This document shows positions 57,429 through 64,000 of a stretch of DNA of 64,000 bases, piece after piece. The notes beneath the pieces are model-generated. The model saw only the letters and a program-made list of their open reading frames with translations, had not been told where the DNA came from and made no database searches. The position numbers and the translations under genes are program-made. The stretch is taken from positions 12,798,725-12,862,724 of the forward strand of contig OX579634.1 in the NCBI GenBank assembly GCA_951230915.1, written 5' to 3'. Positions within the stretch are counted from its first letter, which is position 1. Each line of letters begins with the position of its first letter. Origin of the DNA: Antitrichia curtipendula. Its lineage: Eukaryota > Streptophyta > Bryopsida > Hypnales > Leucodontaceae.

Positions 57429-58344
57429 TTGAGATTGGTCATTGTCAAAACATGCCGAATCTTTGGCACCTCCGACTTATTAATGATCTTGTGCCAAGAG
57501 ATTTTAGGGAAGGATTTTGAGAGGAACCTAAACAATAAGCTTGAGATTAGCATACATAAATGTGAAGAAGAGACTGCCTTTTCAACGAATAGACAAAGAA
57601 GTTTTTTCAAGAAGAAAGGAGGTCAGGTAGTGGAAGACTAAGCCTAAAGTTTGCTGCAGATATTGCCTTCATCACCAATGCAGAAGTTGAGGACTTGTTT
57701 GGAAAGTGCCCCAAATTGACTACAACCAATACATTGTTGAATGTCGTTGCAAGAAAAGATTTATGGATCTCAATCAGTTACCAACAATTAATTTGTTGTC
57801 TAGATGGTGAAGGGCTACATTACAAATGTAAAAAAGAAGAAGATGAAGGCTAATTGGACACTAGTGGCTTAGACAACCGCTTCAAAAAAATTGACCAAGC
57901 GCAACAACTCTTGTTTTGGCTCTCAAATTCCCTAAGGTAGGATGCAACAACTTTGGTAGCAACCATAGTGGTTGTACATCCCAAAGATGCAGAGTTAGCT
58001 TTTGTAGTATAGGAGCAATGGTCAAAAAAGAGGGAGCAAAGGTTATGCCAAGCAATGTTAGGTCTTGTAATCTTTTTAACAACCTTTGTTTTTTTTGGAT
58101 ATTGCCAAGTGATTTAGATCTAGTTTGGAATGTTACTGAAATTGATAGCAAGCTTTTTGTGATTGCTATTATTACAATAAAATACATAGAGACAGAGTAT
58201 AAGAAAATCTCAAACAAGCTTCTAGGAATAAAGTTTAACATGAATGATCGTTGTAGTACAGAAAAAGAAGATGTAGATAAAGTAATACAACTCCAACCAC
58301 AATTCTTGAGAGCTAGAAAGGTGGTGCTCAAACACAAGATGTAG
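57429..58344 (+). pseudogene. Degenerate coding region, unidentified protein
   Basis: Several plus-strand frames in succession read like one decayed protein. First comes GKDFERNLNNKLEISIHKCEE (to about 57640). Then, in another frame, KFAADIAFITNAEVEDLFG and KLTTTNTLLNVVARKDLWIS (57650-57790). Then VTEIDSKLFVIAIITIKYIE (near 58130-58195). The 142-codon frame 57916-58344 is mirrored by a 151-codon antisense frame, so length alone is no evidence. Composition rather than homology suggests coding ancestry. Possibly part of the same relic as 60290-60690 and 62750-62940. Confidence 0.35.
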
Positions 58345-58925
58345 GTACGTTTTCATATTTACTTGTCTAGTTTTTCACATGTATTAATTTGGATTGTTAG
58401 CATTTTTTTAATTTTTTAATGGATTAACAATATTACGTTGGAACTCACTATTGCATTGTTGCTTTGTAAACAAGCTATTGGCATTTCTATAATATCTGGT
58501 GAGCATGAAGAATTAGAAAAAATTTAGGTGTCCTAGAAGTAATATACATTATTTTAAAAGAAAGTTTGATGGTTGTTGATAAGTAGTAAACTCTAGCTAA
58601 GAGAGGGCAATCAAAAGCAAAGATTTATATATCAAAACATTAAAATACAACAGTTCAGAGCAAAATCAGATATTCAAATTTTGAAGAAGGAAACTATGGA
58701 GATGAATGGATGCAGCGCTGTTGTTTAGAAACAATTTTTGGAGATCATAAAAGAGGTACTCTGTCATTGTGCCCCAAACCAACACCCCATTTAGCAATGA
58801 CAAATAACAATGACATAGACACTCCTACCTTAGATTTGACTAAAATCTTGAAAGGTACCAAAGAGATCCTCCACTTTTAAATACACAGTCAGTTTTTATT
58901 TTCAAAAATTAAAATTAAAATTTTA

Positions 58926-59470
58926 GGTATTGAAATAGAAAGTCTCGTTGGTACTCATGAAACATTAGTTGGATCTAGCTAAGGTCTTCTAGGTACTAGC
59001 TTCACCTCTTCTTTTCGGTACTCAACATAGATAAATTAAATTAAAATTAAAAATAAATAAATTAAAAATAAATTTTCTTTTTTTAGGTACTACAAATAGG
59101 AGGTCTAGCTAGTACCCCTGAAACATCCGTTGGATTCGATTGAGGTCCTAGAGGTACCAACTTTACTTCCTCTTTCTGTTATCCAAAGAAAAAAAATTAA
59201 AAAAAATTCAATATTTTTTTTTTTGGATACCAAAAATAGGAGATCTGGTTGGTACCCCTGAAACATCTATTGGATCCGACTAAAGCCCTAGAGATATCGG
59301 CTTCACCTCCTCTTTTTGGTACCTAGAGAAAAAAAAGGAAGTTGTTCTTCGAATTTATGTTTTGGATACCGAAAATAGGAGGCATGGCTGGAACCCTTGA
59401 AACATTTGTCAAATCCAACCGACCTTAGAGAAGTCACTAGTGGGCCTTCTAAAATCGATTCAAGTTTTGG
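58926..59470. repeat. Tandem array, four units of 139-160 bp
   Basis: Units start at about 58926, 59086, 59225 and 59364 with ggta(c/t)..aaaataggag. Each continues ctggttggtacccctgaaacat, then ttggatc.gac...gtccta.aggta, then cttcacctcctctttt. A-rich linkers of variable length separate them. Confidence 0.85.
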
Positions 59471-60289
59471 TATTTTTGTTTCCAATCTTTACGGTGTGGT
59501 TGATAAATAATAAATATTGGATGCATGTTCGTCCTACTTCAAGACAAGTGGACTTTGAATTCCTATTGTCAAATATTAATTGAATTAGTGAGTGTGATTT
59601 GAATTGAAGAGCACCTAGCTTGATTGTTCTAGATAGAAGTTTAGTTTGTTTTTTGAAAGTGAAATGTAATGTATTTATGAATTTGAATAAAAATCCAATC
59701 GTGTATTAATTTTTGGGGGTGTAGCAAAGTGTCTTCCTAGGTTGGTGAGATCTAGTTGACCTTGAACCAACCTCAATAGATCCCCTAGAATTTGTCTTTT
59801 TTCAAAAATTTATGAATTTTCAATGGTAGAGTCAATTAGGAAGGCGTGTCGGCCTGTCAGGGTTGTTGTAGGCATGGTGCTTGGCATTCTTGGCGCGTTA
59901 TGCTTTGAAATTTTAACTTAGGATTTTTTTTGCCATTAGTATTTAGTAGTACTTTTGTGGGTTAAAGATGGTTTCATCTTCTAATTCATTCTAGTCATAA
60001 ACAAATTTGAGAAGCTTGTGGTACTAAGATAATCTTTATTGACATTGATTAAGTCTTGAATTTCCTTAAATTTATTTAATATGATATCTTTGCATATATT
60101 ATTGATGATCTTTAAAGTGTATATTAAACCAAGAGTATTTGATGAGAACCATAGCTTTAGAGATTTTGTTTTATAGTTTATTTTAATTTTCTTGTTGAAG
60201 ATTATACATTTTATTTTGTACTTTGTAAGTAATTTTTATTTGTTCTTTATTGTCCAAAGATCAATTGTTGACATTGTTTTGTTGTCTAT
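59471..60289. other. AT-rich intergenic sequence, nothing recognised
   Basis: No element ends or coding stretches recognised. Confidence 0.4.
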
Positions 60290-60690
60290 TGCAAGTTCAA
60301 GTGTAGGGAGGAGATGTGGATTAGGTTTCAACCTCAATGGTGCATCATGGATAATCTCTGTTGCGGATGTAGCAAGTCCATTATAGCCAATGTCTCTAGC
60401 AAATGCAAACATCAAGATTTCTAGTCACAAATTGGCTAACAAAAGTGGTCACCTTGAGTTGGTAAGTTTTGCAGACATTATGGATGCTTGCAATTGCGCA
60501 ACTGACCATCTAGAACAATTTGTGTTTAGTCATTTCATAGACCCAAAGACTCTGAAATGAAAGTAGCACGTCTTTTCCAACGATAGCTCCGAGACAATAT
60601 ATATCTCAAAGGAAGAATCTTCAATTTCAGTTACTAGTCCAAATTTTGAAGAAAATGTGATTGTGCATGTAGTAATACAATAAGCAAGCA
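60290..60690 (+). pseudogene. Degenerate coding region, unidentified protein
   Basis: One plus-strand frame reads GLGFNLNGASWIISVADVA, a stop, then NIKISSHKLANKSGHLELVS and ADIMDACNCATDHLEQFVF, stops near 60555, then NDSSETIYISKEESSISVTS to about 60680. The sustained non-repetitive composition through isolated stops suggests a decayed gene. I do not recognise the family. Confidence 0.35.
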
Positions 60691-61091
60691 TGAAGTGGTA
60701 TTCATCGACCACAATTCAGACTCAGATGTTAGTGTTGCTATCAATTCCTTGATAATGGAATTGATATCCTATGAGAGTTATTAGATTAGTATGTCTTTGT
60801 TAGAGGCCTACCAAGGATAGGAGTTCTTTGTATGGATGTTTGAATCCATTTGTTATAGCGCTTTATGTCATTGACAATAAATATGGTTTTTAACACTTGA
60901 TCTTTATATTTATACTTTGTATTCAACTTTATAATTGTATTGTTCCAAAATTTTGAGGTCATTGGAATTGTCATTGTTGATGGAGGAGTCTTCTATAAAT
61001 CAAACTCAAGAAGAGTGGGTTGTAGAGATTTTAGGGACAGATGAGACAAGTCAATCTAAAATAGAAGCTGATGAAGAATCTTGGAGATTCA

Positions 61092-61239
61092 TTACAAAAA
61101 ACAAGAGTATAAACAATTTATCCACTATGACTGTAGTAGTCATTTTTTGTCCACAATGATTGCAAAATAGTCATTTTGTAGTCATTGTTGTGCTTGCAGT
61201 TATAGTGGACAAGTTGTTTATACCCTTATTTTTTTGTAG
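61092..61239. mobile_element. Fold-back MITE with diverged arms (about 148 bp)
   Basis: The left arm ttacaaaaaacaagagtata...tccactatgactg (61092-61133) pairs with the right arm cagttatagtggacaagttg...ttttttgtag (61197-61239) with a few mismatches. TACAAAAA-type ends resemble CACTA-group MITE termini (CACTACAAAAA) with the first bases eroded. Confidence 0.55.
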
Positions 61240-61670
61240 TACTTATAAGAAGGAAGATGTTGTTGAAGATAAAGAAAAAGAATTACTTGAAGATGAGTTC
61301 TGTCAAATGTAGAAGGTCAACTCTGTGGCCACAATTGCTTCTTTAAGGATGAAATCCAATAAGCTTTTCCAACTCCAAATTTTTATGTGTAGACTTGCGG
61401 CAATGTCAATGGTCCAACCTACCTTTTTTGTGACGTAAATTAAATAGAGAAATAATTCTATCATCGATACCAAAAAAGAGCAACCATTTTCTATGAGTCC
61501 AATACTAACAAGGCTGGTAAAAGCATGGAGTTCATAGAAGAAGAGATGAACAAGTAGAGGTCATTGTGGTAGAAGGAAAATGACGACTTCATTGAGCACG
61601 TTGATTCACATGTACCATTCCATTTTTTGAAAAGGTTAAAGTTGTTCATGTGGAACGAAAGTCATTATCT

Positions 61671-61854
61671 CACTAGAAGAAACCCGTGTTTTTTTTGACG
61701 TTCAAAAATTGAACCTCAAATTTTTTGGACATCAAACATAACATTAGGATGCTAGTTTTGACATCAAAACTAGCATCCTAATGTTATGTTTGATGTCCAA
61801 AAAATTTGAGGTTCAATTTTTGAACGTCAAAAAAAACACGGGTTTCTTCTAGTG
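61671..61854. mobile_element. Perfect 184-bp palindromic CACTA-type MITE with TCT target duplication
   Basis: Arms of 91 bp (61671-61761 and 61764-61854) are exact reverse complements around a 2-base centre (ca). The ends read CACTAGAAGAAACCCGTG / CACGGGTTTCTTCTAGTG. TCT immediately precedes and follows the element. CACTA termini and a 3-bp duplication are the known marks of the CACTA (En/Spm) superfamily. It interrupts a sequence that looks like decayed coding DNA. Confidence 0.85.
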
Positions 61855-62711
61855 TCTGTTAGCATAGATGAGTCACATTTCTAGGCTCCATGTAACGGAG
61901 GCAACTTGGCACATTGTAGTGTATTGTATTGTCCTTGATATCAAAAGCCAGATCAAATTGGTCATGTAAGTCATGCATGATATAAACAAATGAGCGGATC
62001 TTCTTAATTCTTATAAACCCATCCAATAAATTTTTGGTTTTACGTGTTTTACAATTTATTTGCTATTCAAGGTATCTGAAAAGATTTTTTATCACCTCAT
62101 TTGAAATCTAGATCCACTGAGGACTCCCATATGAAGACCAACTTGGTTCATACATTGTACCAAGTGTAGAGGTGTGACCTTTTAGCCTTGCCCAAGTTTA
62201 TAGAGATGATGAGGCCATCAGAGGTTAAGAAATATGTTTTCCAGATGTTTAGAAAAACTTGATACTTGATACTAGTTGACGTTTTCATGGCTTTCATTTT
62301 TCGGGTGTGAATTTGATTATGTGTTTTTTTCTTTTCAAATTATTGTTTTGTATTTTATGGTTTGATTATTTATATTAAAATCTAATTGAGAAGTTATTTG
62401 ACTTGTGCAACAAGAATTTTTTCTTGCAGTGGATGCTGAGGGATGAAATATAATGGGACAACTATATTTGAGGAAAAAAGCAAATCCAACATTGCAAATG
62501 CTATGAGGTTTGGGAGTTAAGCAAAAGGCTACCAAGTTGTATGCAAAGATGATCAAGTCAGCCATGGTGGCTAACATCAATTATAGTTCTAAGTTCTTAA
62601 AAGAGGTTCGCAAACATTCTAGAGTTCTAGACTACACTGCAGCTACAAGTGACTACTGAATTGAATTACTTTGGATATGAATTTGAATTTGCAAAATGAA
62701 TCATTCAATTA
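61855..62711. other. AT-rich; possible decayed coding fragments
   Basis: Directly after the palindrome, a plus frame reads SIDESHF-stop-APCNGGNLAHCS. Near 62440-62660 there are further short coding-like stretches. No family recognised. Confidence 0.25.
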
Positions 62712-62945
62712 ATGTATATGTTGTTGTTTATTTTACGTGCATCCAATACCGCTTGTCATGGCACGGAACACCACATTGTGGTGATGGAAGAGGATAAGGA
62801 AATTTTCAGCGCCATCCTTGAACCCATGAGGAAGTCTACCCTAGATGTGGAGACTACACAACTGTCATCGCCAATTGAGGCGTCTCCAAATTTGGACATT
62901 GTGACCATTGTGATTTGCAAGTTTGCTCAAAAGACACCATTCAGT
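62712..62945 (+). pseudogene. Exon-like fragment of an unidentified protein
   Basis: The frame reads through ASNTACHGTEHHIVVMEEDK, then IFSAILEPMRKSTLDVETTQ, and IVICKFAQKTPF, and meets a good donor (ttca-GTAAGT) at about 62945. A T-rich tract follows, then agGATTGATGTCAACAAATGGG near 63126 with another short coding-like stretch (KWDYKDMKPSLESKEAFSSF). The two parts do not join in a consistent phase, so I regard it as a relic. Confidence 0.35.
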
Positions 62946-62957
62946 AAGTTTGCAATT

Positions 62958-63062
62958 GTATATATATATATATATATTTTTTTATTTTTTATTTTTTATT
63001 TTTTATTTTTTATTTTTATTTTTAAATTTTTTAAATTTTATTTTTTTAATTTATTTATTTAT
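62958..63062. repeat. (TA)n followed by (TTTTTTA)n low-complexity tract
   Basis: About 20 bases of TA, then repeated tttttta/ttttta and ttta units. The apparent Phe/Tyr/Ile-rich frames here are artefacts of this tract. Confidence 0.9.
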
Positions 63063-64000
63063 TTTCATGTCAAATTTTTGGTTTTGCAAATTTAATATTA
63101 TTTGACATTTGTTTACGGTTGTAGAGGATTGATGTCAACAAATGGGATTATAAAGACATGAAGCCTTCTCTTGAGTCCAAAGAAGCCTTTTCATCTTTCC
63201 GTGTATGCCAAGCAAATGGCATAGGTATTTGCAGAGTGTGGTTGTTCAAAAATAAAACACCATAAAGATACCTATGCTTTGAATGTTATGGATTTTATAG
63301 ATGGTAATGCATCCAAGGATAAAGAGACTTTAGAGTCATCATCATCTGCAATTGAGGGTTTGGCGACCAAGTCCATTGCAATTTAGACTTTTGAAATTGA
63401 CATATCTCATCAATCGTACTATTATATGTGGATTTTCATTATAATTGGATATGTGTGTTTTATGATTATATCTTAAACATTTGATGTTTTCATTTGCATT
63501 ATTATATCATGATGTCTATCAAAAATGATTACATTTTTTTTTGTTGCAAAGAACATCTTCAAAATACGTTTATAAGTGCGTCAAAATTCATTAAATTAAC
63601 TTCACATTTCTTAAAATTTTGAATTTAAACATATAATAAACCCACGGTCATAGGTCCATCACCTATTTTTTATAAAAAAAAGTTCCTGCTCACAGGCTTG
63701 CATGCTAGCAATCCTGGTTTCAATTTTACCTAACAAAAATTTAATCTCAATCCAACATGATATGAATTTCTAAGAAGCATTTCAATGGAAGGATGTTCAA
63801 CCAAAGATTACTTCTTTTTTGTAAGCTTTTAAAAAAACCCTCTAATATTCTCAAAAATAAAATATAAATATTTTCAAGCTATTATTAAATATACCCAAAA
63901 TTAAAATTTAATTTTCAAGATAATTTTTGCTTTTAAATTCCTACAATCTTCTCCAGATTTGGAAGATTGCAAAAATACATTATAAAATACAATTAAAAAG
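63063..64000. other. AT-rich intergenic sequence to window end
   Basis: Besides the short coding-like stretch at 63126-63230, no gene, RNA or element end was recognised. Confidence 0.4.

Noticed and set aside
57882..58337. 151-codon minus-strand frame
   Set aside because: Hydrophobic, Leu/Phe-rich antisense of the plus-strand degenerate coding stretch; no signature of its own.
62712..63105. Phe/Tyr/Ile-rich C-terminal part of the frames at 62.9-63.1 kb
   Set aside because: It translates a (TA)n and T-rich microsatellite rather than coding DNA. Only the part before the donor at about 62945 looks coding-derived.
1..64000. LTR retrotransposons
   Set aside because: I looked for paired long direct repeats with TG...CA ends, reverse transcriptase or integrase motifs and saw none. 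The repeats recognised are DNA-transposon-like.

Overview
The window is plant nuclear DNA, AT-rich and mostly transposon-derived, around one intact gene. That gene (45945-48960, plus strand) encodes a plant-type trehalose-6-phosphate phosphatase in 11 coding exons with short GT-AG introns. The plant-type family signatures, spliceosomal introns, TATA promoter and plant-like DNA transposon ends point to a streptophyte or land plant. I cannot name the lineage, and a non-seed plant is only a guess. A 200-base run of N (3326-3525) marks an assembly gap.

Layout. 1-43500 is AT-rich sequence packed with short non-autonomous DNA elements, tandem arrays, fold-back elements and two decayed transposases: a pogo-like DDE relic at 17805-19487 and a Tc1-like relic at 27851-28850. 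Between about 30.5 and 40.5 kb are GC-richer patches without a recognisable intact gene. 43500-49300 is the GC-richer gene island: upstream DNA, a TATA box at 44475, a probable 5' UTR intron, then the phosphatase gene. 49300-52155 holds tandem and dispersed repeats. 52156-64000 is again AT-rich, with more elements, a 139-160 bp tandem array, degenerate coding stretches I cannot identify and a 184-bp palindrome with CACTA ends.

The strongest unusual signal is a family of about 0.6-1.0 kb elements whose ends all read TTAA-CCCCTAAAG... / ...CTTTAGGGG-TTAA. Eight copies have both ends in the window and about eight more show one end. TTAA flanks plus CCC...GGG termini are the known hallmark of the piggyBac superfamily. 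One copy is nested in an older member of the same group, and related copies supply the empty site: a single TTAA becomes two. Another copy is nested in a pogo/Emigrant-like MITE. No piggyBac transposase was recognised here, so the family would have to be mobilised from elsewhere.
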